A stretch of DNA of 64,000 nucleotides from JAENVT01 sp963805445 (GCA_963805445.1 CAWDUI010000010.1:62001-126000); one strand, 5' to 3'; shown: positions 9,894-21,494, counted from the stretch's first letter. The notes: a model not told the origin generated them from the letters alone. Translations and numbers: made by a program.

Positions 9894-11156
9894 ATGGATT
9901 CCGACCGGATTGTGATTCGCCGCGCCGCGCCCCTGAACGGGGAGGTCATCGTTCCCGGTGCCAAGAACTCCGTGCTGAAGCTGATGGCGGCGACACTGCT
10001 CGCCGACGGCACGTATCACCTCACGAACGTGCCCAGCATCGACGATGTGGCGATCATGAGCGACCTGTTGGCGGCCATCGGCGTGTCGACCACCCTCGGC
10101 GGCGATGGCTCATTGACCATGATCAACGCCGGCGACATCACCCCCGTCGCCCCGTACGAGCTCGTGGAGCGGATTCGGGCGTCGATCAACGTGCTCGGTC
10201 CGCTGCTGGGCCGTTGCGGGCACGTCACGTTGTCGCTCCCCGGCGGCGACGACTTCGGCAGCCGTCCGATCGACATGCACATCAAGGGTCTCGAAGCAAT
10301 GGGTGCCACGTTCGAACTGCGGCACGGCTACGTCGAGGCGACGGCTGATCGGTTGCGCGGCGCCGATATCACCCTCGAGTTCCCCAGCGTCGGGGCGACG
10401 GAGAACATCATGACCGCAGCCGTACACGCCAAGGGCACGACGGTCATCGACAACGCGGCGCGCGAGCCCGAGATCGCCGACCTGTGCGCGATGTTGACGT
10501 CGATGGGCGCCGACATCGAGGGCGCCGGGTCGTCGACGTTGGTCGTGCACGGTGTGGAGCCCGGCTCGCTGCACGCCGCCGATCATGCTGTCGTGGCCGA
10601 TCGCATCCAAGCAGCGACGTACCTCGCGGCGGTCGCGGTGTGCGGAGGCGAAGTGGTGCTGCGCGGTGCTCGACCCGAGCACATGGAGATGTTGGTGCGG
10701 CGGATCATCGACATGGGGGTCGCGGTGACATCGGTCGGCGACGGCTTGGCCGTGTGGGCACACGAACGACTGCGTTCGATCGACGTGGCGACGCTCCCGT
10801 ACCCGGGGATCGCCACTGACTACAAGCCGCTCATCGTGACGATGTTGGCGGTCGCAGACGGTGTCGGCATCGTCACCGAGAACCTGTACCCGGGCAGGTT
10901 CCGCTACGTGGAAGAGCTCCAACGGCTCGGCGCCGACATCCGAACCGACGGTCATCACGCCGTGGTTCGTGGTGTCGCTCGACTCAGCGGCGCCCCGGTG
11001 CGCGCCCCCGACATCCGTGCCGGTGCAGCACTGGTGGTGGCCGGGCTCGCCGCAGAGGGCGAGACGGTGGTCAGTGGTGTGCACCACGTCGACCGGGGCT
11101 ACGACGATCTCGTCGGCCGCCTCGTCGGAATCGGCGCGGATATCGAGCGGGTCTAG
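9894..11156 (+). CDS. murA: UDP-N-acetylglucosamine 1-carboxyvinyltransferase
   Basis: First committed enzyme of peptidoglycan synthesis (420 aa), which moves enolpyruvate from PEP to UDP-GlcNAc. Family motifs: PGAKNSVLKLMAATLL at the N-terminus, EFPSVGATENIM and HVDRGYDDLVGRL near the C-terminus. In the active loop LPGGDDFGSRPIDMH the residue that is Cys115 in E. coli is Asp119 here. This Cys-to-Asp change is known in mycobacteria and gives intrinsic fosfomycin resistance. Earlier in-frame ATGs have no conserved sequence, and the CATACT box supports this start. Confidence 0.96.
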   Translation: MDSDRIVIRRAAPLNGEVIVPGAKNSVLKLMAATLLADGTYHLTNVPSIDDVAIMSDLLAAIGVSTTLGGDGSLTMINAGDITPVAPYELVERIRASINVLGPLLGRCGHVTLSLPGGDDFGSRPIDMHIKGLEAMGATFELRHGYVEATADRLRGADITLEFPSVGATENIMTAAVHAKGTTVIDNAAREPEIADLCAMLTSMGADIEGAGSSTLVVHGVEPGSLHAADHAVVADRIQAATYLAAVAVCGGEVVLRGARPEHMEMLVRRIIDMGVAVTSVGDGLAVWAHERLRSIDVATLPYPGIATDYKPLIVTMLAVADGVGIVTENLYPGRFRYVEELQRLGADIRTDGHHAVVRGVARLSGAPVRAPDIRAGAALVVAGLAAEGETVVSGVHHVDRGYDDLVGRLVGIGADIERV

Positions 11157-11305
11157 TTCTCGGGCTGCTGCTCTGCGCCGGTGGCGATCGGTTTCTTCCC
11201 GGCGGCGTCGACCCGCTTGCGGGCCATCATCAACAGCCCGACGATCACCGCGATCGGGCCGAGCACGAGCAGCATCTCGTCCCAACCACCCTGATGAGCA
11301 ATCAT
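11153..11305 (-). CDS. Small single-pass membrane protein
   Basis: A 50-aa protein starting MIAHQGGWDEM, then one membrane helix (about residues 12-28, LLVLGPIAVIVGLLMMA), a positive RKR stop-transfer and a polar tail. I have seen similar short GGWDE-type proteins in actinobacteria but know no function. Its stop codon shares the CTAG with the murA stop (convergent). It is divergent from the NifU-like gene. Confidence 0.6.
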   Translation of the reverse strand: MIAHQGGWDEMLLVLGPIAVIVGLLMMARKRVDAAGKKPIATGAEQQPEN

Positions 11306-11432
11306 CGTGCGACTCGCGTCATATTCCACCCGTGGGAATGATGTGTGTCGAACGAAACGTTGGCATGAGTCGCATACTACGGTCCATCCTGCTTCAATGA
11401 CAGGCGGCCTCCACCGAAAGAACGTCGACACC

Positions 11433-11660
11433 ATGCGTGCCCAAGTCGAAGAAACCATCGAAGTCATCCGTCCGGCCCTCCAGGCCGACGGCGGCGACAT
11501 CGTGCTGCGCGACGTCAACGAGGAGACCGGTGTGGTCTCGGTGACCCTGGTCGGTGCGTGCGGAACGTGCCCAGCCAGCACCGGCACCTTGAAGGCGGGC
11601 ATCGAGCGGATCATGCGTGATCGCATCGATGGTGTGACCGAAGTCGTCAACATCGACTAG
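11433..11660 (+). CDS. NifU-like (Nfu) iron-sulfur scaffold protein
   Basis: Compact Nfu domain of 75 aa: EETIEVIRPALQADGGDI, then the CxxC cluster ligand pair in VGACGTCPAST and a closing helix. Such proteins carry and hand over Fe-S clusters. Start uncertain: an in-frame ATG at 11397 would add 12 residues and lies 18 nt after a CATACT box (11373-11378). I use 11433 because homology begins there. The stop abuts the ATG of the MeaB gene. Confidence 0.85.
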   Translation: MRAQVEETIEVIRPALQADGGDIVLRDVNEETGVVSVTLVGACGTCPASTGTLKAGIERIMRDRIDGVTEVVNID

Positions 11661-12623
11661 ATGGCCGGCCGCACCCGTCCCGTTGCCGAGCTCTTCGGCG
11701 CTGCTTGCGATGGCGATCGTGCCGCGCTCGCTCGTCTGCTCTCGCTGATCGAACGCGGTGGCGACGAGGCCAGGGAGATCGCACGCATCGCTCACCCGCG
11801 TAGTGGCAATGGATATCTCGTCGGGCTCACGGGGGCGCCGGGGTCCGGGAAGAGCACGCTGACGAGCGCAACCATCGGTCACCTCCGATCGCTGCAGCTC
11901 GAGGTCGCTGTCCTGGCCATCGACCCGTCGTCACCGTTCACGGGTGGTGCCATCCTCGGCGATCGGGTGCGCATGCAGGACCACGCCACCGATCCAGGCG
12001 TGTTCATCCGGTCGATGGCGACGCGAGGTCATCTCGGTGGTCTCTCACTGGCCACACCCGAGGCAGCGCGCCTGCTCGACGCCATCGGCCGGCCGTGGAC
12101 GTTGATCGAAACGGTCGGCGTCGGCCAGGTCGAGGTCGAGATCGCCGGCAAGGCGGACACCACCGTGGTCGTGGTCAATCCTGGCTGGGGTGACTCGGTT
12201 CAGGCCAACAAGGCCGGCCTGATGGAGATCGCCGACATCTTCGTGATCAACAAGGCAGACCGCAAGGGCGTCGACGAGACCCGGCGTGACCTCGAGCAGA
12301 TGCTCGAGCTCTCGGATCTGTCGTCGGATGCGTGGTACCCGCCGATCCTGCCCGTTGTCGCCACGACCAGCCAAGGCGTCGACGAATACTGGTCGGCGGT
12401 GCTCGCCCACCGCGCCTCGATCGAGGCGTCGGGGGAGTTGGCCCGCCGCCGCCAGTTCCGAGTCGGCGAGGAGCTGCGCGAGATCGTGGCCCGCCGCCTC
12501 GAGCAGCGAGCACGGCAGTTGACGACCGGCGAGCGGTGGGACCGCCTCCAGGCCGATGTCGCCAACCATCGCACCGACCCGTGGACCGCCGCCGACGAGA
12601 TGCTCGAAGGCATCGGCGGCTGA
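11661..12623 (+). CDS. meaB: Methylmalonyl-CoA mutase chaperone GTPase MeaB/ArgK type
   Basis: G3E-family P-loop GTPase (320 aa). Walker A is LTGAPGSGKSTL, followed by VLAIDPSSPFTGGAILGDR, the signature IETVGVGQVEVEIAGKAD and the base-recognition motif NKAD. MeaB loads and protects the cobalamin cofactor of methylmalonyl-CoA mutase, so its presence predicts a mutase elsewhere in the genome; none is in this window. The ATG directly follows the stop of the Nfu gene with no gap, so the two are probably one transcript. Confidence 0.92.
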   Translation: MAGRTRPVAELFGAACDGDRAALARLLSLIERGGDEAREIARIAHPRSGNGYLVGLTGAPGSGKSTLTSATIGHLRSLQLEVAVLAIDPSSPFTGGAILGDRVRMQDHATDPGVFIRSMATRGHLGGLSLATPEAARLLDAIGRPWTLIETVGVGQVEVEIAGKADTTVVVVNPGWGDSVQANKAGLMEIADIFVINKADRKGVDETRRDLEQMLELSDLSSDAWYPPILPVVATTSQGVDEYWSAVLAHRASIEASGELARRRQFRVGEELREIVARRLEQRARQLTTGERWDRLQADVANHRTDPWTAADEMLEGIGG

Positions 12624-12654
12624 CCCCGCCCCCGTATCGGGGCCGAAGTCATCG
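12624..12654. repeat. Degenerate core of the palindromic intergenic repeat
   Basis: CCCCCGTATCGGGGCCG just after meaB matches the core of the dyads at 2135 and 46293, but the outer GCGTTTG arms are missing. Probably a decayed or related element. Confidence 0.4.
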
Positions 12655-12691
12655 CCCGAGCGCGTATGCCGGGGCCTCGTGGGGCAGCGCG

Positions 12692-12697
12692 TAGGGT
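12692..12697 (+). promoter_or_regulatory. -10 box, leaderless start
   Basis: TAGGGT ends 7 nt before the ATG of the enoyl-CoA hydratase gene. Confidence 0.5.
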
Positions 12698-12704
12698 GAC
12701 ACGC

Positions 12705-13478
12705 ATGGGAGAACTGGTGCTGGTCGAGCGACGCGACGACGGTGTCGCCGTCGTGACGCTGAACAATCCGAAGGTCAACGCGCTGTCGCAGGCGCTGCTC
12801 GCCGAGTTGCGAACCGTGGCGGAGGAGTTGACCGCCAACCCGCCCGGTGCCGTCGTGATCACCGGCGGGGAGCGGATCTTCGCGGCCGGCGCCGACATCA
12901 GCGAGTTCGGCGGTGCCGAGCAGGCTGCGCACATCACCGCCGGCTTTCACTCCGCCCTCGATGCAGTCGCGGCGATTCCTCGATTCGTCGTCGCCGCCGT
13001 CAGCGGGTATGCGCTCGGCGGCGGGTGCGAGTTGGCGCTGGCCTGCGACTACCGGATCGGCGGCGAGCGGGCCGTGTTCGGTCAGCCGGAGGTTCTGCTC
13101 GGGATCGTTCCCGGCGGCGGCGGTAGCCAACGACTGCCGAGATTGGTGGGCGCCAGCAAGGCCAAGGAGATCATGATCACCGGCCGTCAGGTCAAGGCCG
13201 AGGAGGCCATGCGGATCGGGCTCGTCGATGAGTTGGTTGCAACGGACGCGCTGCACGAGCGGGCACTGTCGCTCGCGGCAGAGGTCGCTCGGGGGGCGTT
13301 GCAGGCCCAGGGCATCATCAAGCGGCTGGTCGACGCCGGCCTCGATGCACCCTTGGCCGCCGCGCTGGAGCTGGAACGACACGGCTTCGCCGCCGTGTTC
13401 GACACGGCGGACAGCCAGATCGGGGTGCGCAGCTTCTTGGAGCACGGCCCCGGCAAAGCGGAGTTCACCGGCGCCTAG
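12705..13478 (+). CDS. Enoyl-CoA hydratase/isomerase family protein
   Basis: Crotonase-fold enzyme (257 aa) of fatty-acid or related acyl-CoA metabolism. Seen: FAAGADISEF, which contributes an oxyanion-hole NH, YALGGGCELALACDYRI with the first catalytic Glu position, and FGQPEVLLGIVPGGGGSQRL with the second Glu and the Gly-rich loop. Both Glu positions are present, which favours true hydratase activity. The extra ATG at 12666 is unlikely because a TAGGGT box sits between it and 12705. Confidence 0.9.
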   Translation: MGELVLVERRDDGVAVVTLNNPKVNALSQALLAELRTVAEELTANPPGAVVITGGERIFAAGADISEFGGAEQAAHITAGFHSALDAVAAIPRFVVAAVSGYALGGGCELALACDYRIGGERAVFGQPEVLLGIVPGGGGSQRLPRLVGASKAKEIMITGRQVKAEEAMRIGLVDELVATDALHERALSLAAEVARGALQAQGIIKRLVDAGLDAPLAAALELERHGFAAVFDTADSQIGVRSFLEHGPGKAEFTGA

Positions 13479-15942
13479 TCCGCCCAGGCAACCAGGCCCA
13501 TCTCCATCGGGTTGATCAGATCGTCGTGACGTGGCACGGCCCGCACCGTGACCCCGTACGGCCCGGCGTCGCCGACTGCGTAGGTGCCCTCGAACCAGCT
13601 GTCGGCGACGGGTTGCAGCGTGACGGCCGCCGGAGTGGTGACGAAGGAGCCGGTCGAGTCGATCGGCCCGTGCAATGCCTGCACGGTGACCTCAGCGGCA
13701 TCGAGACCGCCGAGCTCGACATGGGCCCGCACCTGGCGCTCGTCGCCCTCGTGCGCCGCTGACGTGTCGATGTCGAGATCGACGACCTTGACGTCGGCCC
13801 ATGCGCCGAGCACGTGCTGCTTCCAGTGCGACAACGCCTTGCCTCGAGCAGCGTTGTCACCGAGCATGCGTGGTCGCGCTGGCTGCCGCAGGCTCGTAGA
13901 GCTCGCACGTGTAGTCACGCACCATGCGCGCCGCGGTGACGAATGGTCCCAGCGACCGCCAGTTGCGCTTCATCTTGTTGATCCACTGCACCGGCACCCC
14001 GTAGGCGTCGCGGTCGTAGAACAACGGAACGATCTCGCGTTCGAGCAGACCGAACAGGCTCGTGCCTTCGCGTTGATCGCGTCGACCGACGTCGGCGTCG
14101 TCGTCGGCGGAGGGGATCGCCCAGCCGTTGTCGCCGTCGTAGCACTCGTCCCACCAGCCGTCGAGGATGCTGCAGTTCAACACCCCGTTGAGCGCTGCCT
14201 TCATGCCGCTCGTGCCGCAAGCTTCGAGGGGCCGGCGGGGGTTGTTGAGCCAGACGTCGCATCCATGCAACATGGTGCGGGCGACCGCCATGTCGTAGTC
14301 CTGCAGGAACACGACACGACTACCGACTTCGAGCTGGCGGGCGAACAGTTCGATCTCGCGGATCATGTCCTTGCCCGGCTGATCGGCGGGGTGGGCCTTG
14401 CCGGCGAACACGAACTGCACCGGCCGGTCGGCGTCGAGCAGCAGGCGGCGCAGCCGGTCGGGCTGCGACAGCAACAGGGTGGCCCGCTTGTACGTGGCGA
14501 ACCGGCGAGCAAACCCGATCGTCAACGCCTGGGGGTCGAGGAGGGCCTCGCCGAAGTTCGAACGCACGAACGACACCAGGTCGGCGCGCCCCTTCGTCCT
14601 GGTGGCCCAGACCTCCGTGGGTGACAACTTGGTGACGCCACCCCACGACGCCTCATCGGCGCCGTCCCACACCGGCCCGACGCTGTTGGCCAAGAGCTCG
14701 GCGACCCCGTCGCTGACCCACGTGTGGGCGTGCACGCCGTTGGTGATGGCGCCGATCGGCACCTCTTCGACCGTGACGTCGGGCCACATGCCACGGAACA
14801 TCTCGCGGCTGACGGCGCCGTGCAGCCGGGCGACGCCGTTGCTGCGGCCGGCGAGGCGCAGGCCCATCACGGCCATGTTGAAGCGGTCGTCGTCGGGCTC
14901 GTCGGGACGGCGGCCGACGGCCATCAGTTCGTCGAACCCAACTCCCATCGACGCTGCGAACCGGGTGAAGTACTTCTCCATCAGATCACGCGGGAAGCGG
15001 TCGATGCCCGCTGGCACGGGGGTGTGGGTGGTGAACACACCGCCGGCGCGCACCACCTCGATCGCCTCGAGGAACGTGAGCCCGGATTCGACCAGCTCGC
15101 GGATTCGTTCGAGGGACAAGAACCCGGCGTGACCCTCGTTGGTGTGGAACACCTGTGGCTGCAACCCGAGGGCCCGCAGCGCCCGCACCCCACCGATGCC
15201 GAGCACGATCTCCTGTCGCAGCCGGTGCTCGATGTTGCCGCCGTACAGGCGGTTGGTGATCGCCGCGATCTCGGGGGTGTTGGTGTCGACGGCCGCATCG
15301 AGCAGGTACAGCTTGACCCTGCCGACGCTGACCTGCCACACGTTGAGCCGGGCGATGTCATCGCCCATCTCCACCGCAACCTGCACCCCTGTCGGCGTCA
15401 GCGCCAGGCCGTGCGGGTCGAGGCGGGGAAACCGCTCCTCCTGGTAGCCGTCGGCGTTCAGGCGCTGTCGGAAGTAGCCCTCGGCGTACAGCAACCCGAT
15501 GGCGACGAGCGGCAGCCCGAGATCGGAGGCCGCCTTGAGGTGGTCGCCGGCAAGAATGCCGAGACCCCCCGAGTACTGCGGCAGCGTCTCGGTCAGCCCG
15601 AACTCGGGCGAGAAGTAGGCGACGAGCTCCAGCGGGGTGTCGGGCCGCGCCTGGAACCACCGTGGCTCCGTCGTGGCCTGAACCAGCCGTTCGGCCGCGG
15701 CGTCGGTGAGCGCGATGATCTCCGGGTCCGCCGACAGCTCTGCCCAGCGGCCGGCGGTGATGCCGGCGATCAGGCGCAGCGGATCGTGACCGCTCGACTC
15801 CCACAGCGTCGGGATCGAGTTGGGCGAACAGGGCTTGGGTCTGGCGGTCCCAGGTCCAGTGGATGTTGTTGGCCAGCGAACCCAGCTCGGCCAGGCGAGG
15901 CGGGATCGCCGGAACGACGTTGAACTGGCGGACGGCACGCAT
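13475..15942 (-). CDS. glgP: Alpha-glucan (glycogen) phosphorylase, two frameshifts
   Basis: Phosphorylase with the N-terminal domain typical of the actinobacterial/archaeal type (about 820 aa), which releases glucose-1-phosphate from glycogen. The N-terminal frame starts MRAVRQFNVVPAIPPRLAEL and passes NNIHWTWDRQTQALFAQLDP. Near 15812 the frame moves to ESSGHDPLRLIAGI and the main body, with ILAGDHLKAASDLGLPLVA, HTNEGHAGFLSLERI and the PLP-site region EACGTSGMKAALNGVLN. Near 13880 it moves again to LGDNAARGKALSHWKQHVLG. Both shifts fit one inserted base. A TAAACT box lies 7 nt before the start. Confidence 0.9.
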
Positions 15943-15949
15943 TCGGGCG

Positions 15950-15955
15950 AGTTTA
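15950..15955 (-). promoter_or_regulatory. -10 box of the glucan phosphorylase gene
   Basis: TAAACT on the minus strand ends 7 nt before the ATG at 15942. Confidence 0.55.
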
Positions 15956-15990
15956 GTCGGGCCGGGTCCGAGGCCGGTCGGCCGCTACCT

Positions 15991-17146
15991 TCAGCCGCGC
16001 TTGGCCTTGCCGTAGACGCCGAGCGTGGTCGCCGCGATCGCGTCCCAGGTGTATCGGCCGGCCAAAAGTGACGCCGCCTTGGTGCGCATGCCATCGGCCA
16101 CATCCGGGTGGTTCAGCACCTCGGCGATGCAGTTGGCCAGCGCCACGTGGTTGCCGGGCTCGAAGAGCACCCCGGCGCCGGTGCCCTCGACGATCTCGGC
16201 GAGTCCGCCCGTGCGAGCGACGATGGTGGGCGCGCCGGCCGCCATCCCTTCGAGAGCGACGATGCCGAACGGCTCGTACAGGGATGGGATCACGACGCAA
16301 CTCGTGCGTTGCAGCAGGCTCTTCAGCTCGTCGTCCGGCACGAAACCGGCGAGCTGAACGAGATTGCCGACGCCCTCCATGTCGATCTGGGTCTGCAGCT
16401 CGGCGAGGTAGCTTCCGCGGCCGGCGATCACGCAGCGGATGTCAGGGAAGCGGTGCCGGAGGTGGCCGATCGCCCTGGTCAGCACCTGGAACCCCTTCTC
16501 GTACTGGATGCGTCCCCACGCCACGACCAGCTGCTCGCGGCGATCGTGCTGTGCTGTGCTCGGTGACAGCCACTGCGCCGATGTCGATGCCGTTCGGCAC
16601 CAGGTTGACCTTCTCCGAGGGGAGCTCGAACCCATCGGTCACTTCGCGGACCATGAACCGGGAACAGGCGATCACCTGCTGGGCCTGGAACGTCAGCCAC
16701 CATTCGACGGCGTTGATCGCCGCGGGGGTGCCCTGGGGAACGTACCCGCCGTGGCGCCCGCGCTCGGTTGCGTGGATCGTCGCGACGAGGGGCACGCCCC
16801 ACAGCGCCCTCAGGGTGTCGGCAGACCAGGCGACCAGCCAGTCGTGGGCATGGATCACCTGTGGCCGCCAGGCGCCGAGCCGCGCCGCCAGTTGCGTGAG
16901 GTGGTGGTTCGCCGATGCCATGCGCGCCACGAGGTGGTCGTCGGGGAGCCACGGCAGGTCGGCGTTGGCGCGCAGCACGCGGACGCCCTCGACCATCTCG
17001 TCGTCGCCGACCTTCGGATGGTCCAAGCTGAAGACGACCACGTCGTGACCGGCACGCGCCATGGCGCGGGCCAGACCGTCGACGTGCGCGGCGATGCCTC
17101 CGACGACTCGGGGCGGGTACTCCCACGACAACATCAGGATGCGCAT
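15991..17146 (-). CDS. Glycosyltransferase family 4, glycogen synthase-like (frameshifted)
   Basis: GT-B fold enzyme of about 385 aa. N-terminal half: MRILMLSWEYPPRVVGGIAA, GWAxDH-type acceptor region VIHAHDWLVAWSADTL and LVPNGIDIGAVAVTEHSTA. Near 16555 the frame moves by one base to HDRREQLVVAWGRIQYEKGF, then VIPSLYEPFGIVALEGMAAG, which holds the conserved E(x7)E nucleotide-sugar motif. It lies between glucan phosphorylase and the divergent branching enzyme, so a role in glycogen or maltose-1-phosphate elongation is likely. The exact donor (ADP- or UDP-glucose) is not shown. Confidence 0.85.
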
Positions 17147-17155
17147 CACCCGTTG

Positions 17156-17161
17156 ACCGTA
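17156..17161 (-). promoter_or_regulatory. -10 box of the GT4 gene
   Basis: TACGGT on the minus strand ends 9 nt before the ATG at 17146. It faces the glgB promoter at 17180 in a 45-bp divergent region. Confidence 0.45.
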
Positions 17162-17179
17162 GTCGCCGGTGCCGTCACC

Positions 17180-17185
17180 TACGCT
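17180..17185 (+). promoter_or_regulatory. -10 box of glgB
   Basis: TACGCT ends 6 nt before the GTG start at 17192. Confidence 0.45.
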
Positions 17186-17191
17186 TCCGTC

Positions 17192-19055
<1,864 letters not shown>

Positions 19056-19065
19056 TCGGAGCCAG

Positions 19066-19731
19066 TTGACATCAGCACTGCGCGACCCACGCATGCGCCC
19101 CGTCATCATTGCCAGCATCACCCTCGGTCTCGCGGTGGGAGTGTTCTCGGTCGCGTTCGGTGTCGGCGCGGTCAGTGCCGGCGCCTCGGTCGCCCAGACA
19201 TGCGTGATGTCACTGCTGGTGTTCACGGGCGCCACACAGTTCTCGGCGGTCAGCGTGATCGGCGCCGGCGGCTCGACGTCGGCCGCGCTCGGTGGCGCAC
19301 TGCTGTTGGCTGCCCGAAACGGTGTGTACGGGTTGACGATGTCGCGCCGGCTGACGGGCTCGCTCGGGCGACGGCTGATCGCCGCCCAGTTGACCATCGA
19401 CGAGTCGACGGCGATGTCGGCGGCGCAGGCAGAACCCGACGCGCAGCGCGCCGCGTTCTGGATCACAGGGAGCAGCATCTACGTCTTCTGGAACCTCGGG
19501 ACGTTGATCGGTGCGTTGGCCGGCTCGGCGATCGATCCACAGAAGTTCGGGCTCGACGCGGCGTTTCCCGCAGCATTCGTTGCCATGGTGTGGCCGCTGT
19601 TGCACAACTCCCGCGGCCGCTTGACTGCTGGGCTGGGCGCGGTGATCTGCGTTGCATTGATCCCGTTCGTGCCGGTCGGGATCCCGATCCTGTGTGCGGC
19701 GGTGGCAGTGCTGGTCGGTGTGCCGCGATGA
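19066..19731 (+). CDS. azlC: Branched-chain amino acid exporter, large subunit (AzlC family)
   Basis: Membrane protein (about 221 aa) with five to six hydrophobic segments, including LGLAVGVFSVAFGVGAVSAG, LLVFTGATQFSAVSVIGAGG and FWITGSSIYVFWNLGTLIGA, the AzlC pattern. AzlCD exports leucine, isoleucine and valine, which fits a window rich in their synthesis. I use the TTG at 19066 because CGGAG lies 4-5 nt upstream; the ATG at 19093 is the alternative. It ends in an ATGA overlap with azlD. Confidence 0.85.
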   Translation: MTSALRDPRMRPVIIASITLGLAVGVFSVAFGVGAVSAGASVAQTCVMSLLVFTGATQFSAVSVIGAGGSTSAALGGALLLAARNGVYGLTMSRRLTGSLGRRLIAAQLTIDESTAMSAAQAEPDAQRAAFWITGSSIYVFWNLGTLIGALAGSAIDPQKFGLDAAFPAAFVAMVWPLLHNSRGRLTAGLGAVICVALIPFVPVGIPILCAAVAVLVGVPR

Positions 19732-20030
19732 CCTGGACACTGGTGTTCTTGTTGGCAGGCGGCTCGTACTTCTTCAAGGTGCTCGGTCTGGTCGTGATCG
19801 GTGATCGCCCGCTGCCGCCGGTCCTCGAGCGATGCCTGGCGTTGATCCCTGCCGCGCTGATCCCCGCACTGATCTTCAAGGACACGTTCAGCATCGGCCA
19901 GCACCTGCAGCTCGATGCCCGCGCCGCCGGCGTCGGGGCGGCCGTGGTCGCGGCATGGAGGAAGGTGCCGCTGATCCTGGTGATCGTGATCGGCGCAGCC
20001 GTCACCGCGATCGTGCGCGGTGTCGGTTAG
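19728..20030 (+). CDS. azlD: Branched-chain amino acid exporter, small subunit (AzlD family)
   Basis: Small membrane protein of 100 aa with about four helices: TLVFLLAGGSYFFKVLGLVV, LALIPAALIPALIFKDTF and PLILVIVIGAAVTAIV. This is the usual partner of AzlC. The ATG overlaps the azlC stop by 4 bp, as expected for coupled synthesis of two subunits. Its end overlaps the convergent SRPBCC gene by 4 bp. Confidence 0.85.
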   Translation: MTWTLVFLLAGGSYFFKVLGLVVIGDRPLPPVLERCLALIPAALIPALIFKDTFSIGQHLQLDARAAGVGAAVVAAWRKVPLILVIVIGAAVTAIVRGVG

Positions 20031-20485
20031 CCCTTGGCGACGCGCTGCTCGATGATGCTCTTCAGTTCGCGGAGGTTGCGTTTCCAAATCGCCCGCAGCA
20101 CCACCTTGCCACCGACGAACGCGCCGAGCGGGCCACCCAGCCACCAGGGGAACACCAGCGATTCCTCCCAGCTGAACCGGGTGCGGCGACCGAGGTCGAT
20201 CGGCGTCAGCGTGAACCTGCCGGTACCGGTGACCACACCGACGTGACGAACCCCCATGGTCGCCTCGGGGACCCATTCGGTGATCTCCATGTGGTCGACG
20301 AGCTTCAAGGGGCCGACCTTGGTGTCGCACAAGAAGTCGGTGCCGACACCACGGGTCTGATCAGTCTGGAACCGGATGGCAACAGCGTCGTGCATCCACT
20401 CGACGTGATCCTCGACGATCTCGACCGTCTGCCAAACCTGGGCGGCCGACGCTGAGATGTCGATGGCAACGCTGAGGCGGGACAC
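20027..20485 (-). CDS. SRPBCC (START/Bet v 1-like) family protein
   Basis: A 152-aa protein with the helix-grip pattern: VAIDISASAAQVWQTVEIVE at the N-terminus, central strands (HMEITEWVPEATMGVRHVG, FTLTPIDLGRRTRFSWEE) and a long C-terminal helix (RAIWKRNLRELKSIIEQ). These proteins bind hydrophobic ligands in a cavity; no ligand is indicated. It has a GTG start 9 bp after the galT stop, so it is probably the second gene of a galT transcript. Confidence 0.8.
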   Translation of the reverse strand: MSRLSVAIDISASAAQVWQTVEIVEDHVEWMHDAVAIRFQTDQTRGVGTDFLCDTKVGPLKLVDHMEITEWVPEATMGVRHVGVVTGTGRFTLTPIDLGRRTRFSWEESLVFPWWLGGPLGAFVGGKVVLRAIWKRNLRELKSIIEQRVAKG

Positions 20486-20494
20486 GCCGGGGGG

Positions 20495-21478
20495 TCAGGC
20501 TTTGACGGACTGGCGGCGCAGCTGGGCTGCGGCGAGCTCCGGCGGCACGATGTTGAGCATCACACCTGTGCCTCGCTCGAACCCCGCCGTTGTGACGAGC
20601 TTCGGCCACAGGTGCACGTGCCAGTGGAACGCACCGTTGTAGTGGTGCGGCGCCGTGTGGAAGCCGATGTTGTAGGAGATGTCGCCGTGCGTGTCGCGCA
20701 GCACTTCGACCGCGTCACGGATGGCTCGGCCGACCGACGCCAACGAGGCGTCGCTCGCATCGGTGAGGTGGAGCTCGTGATTTCGCGGGATGATCAGCAG
20801 TTCGTACGGCGAGCCGCTCCAGTACGGGCAGACACAGACGACATCGTCATTGGCGAACAGAACGCGCTCGCCTTCACCGATCTCGGCCTCGACCGTCGCG
20901 CACAGGATGCAGCCACCTTCGAAGCGGCTGAAGGCCCGCTGCTCTTCGAGCAGCTCACCTGGCACGAAGGGCAACCCCAGCAACTGGCCATGGGGGTGGG
21001 CGATCGATGCACCCGCCTCGCGGCCGTGGTTGATGATCGCCTGGGTGTATCGAACGTTCGGCGTGGCTGCGTGCTCGAGGAACCGGCGCTTCAACACCAG
21101 CATCAGCTCGGCAGCCTCGGCATCGTTGATGGCGTGGATTCCGGTGTCGTGATCGCGGGTCAGCACGAACACCTCGTGCGTACCACTGGCCTCGGCCTCG
21201 ACGTGAACCGGGCCAAGGTGGTGGACCGCGAAGGGCTCGTCACCGTCGAACGCCGGGTACAGGTTGGGGATGACCCGCATGCGCCAGGCGCCGCCCTTGT
21301 CGACGGTCTCCAGCGCGGGCAGGGTCACTTCTTCGTTGCCGGGGCAAAAAGGGCATGGCCGATCAGGATCGGCTTCGACCTGGGCGACACGGGGTGCGAA
21401 ATCGGTCGGGCGCTCCGCACGCTCGGCCACGATCGTAACCCACCGCCCGGTGAGTGGATTGAGACGCAGTTGACTCAC
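20495..21478 (-). CDS. galT: Galactose-1-phosphate uridylyltransferase
   Basis: Leloir-pathway enzyme (327 aa) of the HIT superfamily. Zinc ligand motif CPFCPGNE, the second pair in CILCATVEAE, the active-site HPHGQ in SIAHPHGQLLGLPFVPGELL and the C-terminal HWHVHLWPK. The start is the GTG at 21478 (VSQLRLNPLTGRWVTIVAE), with a TAAACT box 10 nt upstream. No galK or galE is nearby, so a broader sugar-1-phosphate uridylyltransferase role is also possible. Confidence 0.88.
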   Translation of the reverse strand: MSQLRLNPLTGRWVTIVAERAERPTDFAPRVAQVEADPDRPCPFCPGNEEVTLPALETVDKGGAWRMRVIPNLYPAFDGDEPFAVHHLGPVHVEAEASGTHEVFVLTRDHDTGIHAINDAEAAELMLVLKRRFLEHAATPNVRYTQAIINHGREAGASIAHPHGQLLGLPFVPGELLEEQRAFSRFEGGCILCATVEAEIGEGERVLFANDDVVCVCPYWSGSPYELLIIPRNHELHLTDASDASLASVGRAIRDAVEVLRDTHGDISYNIGFHTAPHHYNGAFHWHVHLWPKLVTTAGFERGTGVMLNIVPPELAAAQLRRQSVKA

Positions 21479-21488
21479 AGCGCCGCTC

Positions 21489-21494
21489 AGTTTA
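21489..21494 (-). promoter_or_regulatory. -10 box of galT
   Basis: TAAACT on the minus strand ends 10 nt before the GTG at 21478. It overlaps the stop codon of the upstream methyltransferase gene. Confidence 0.4.
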
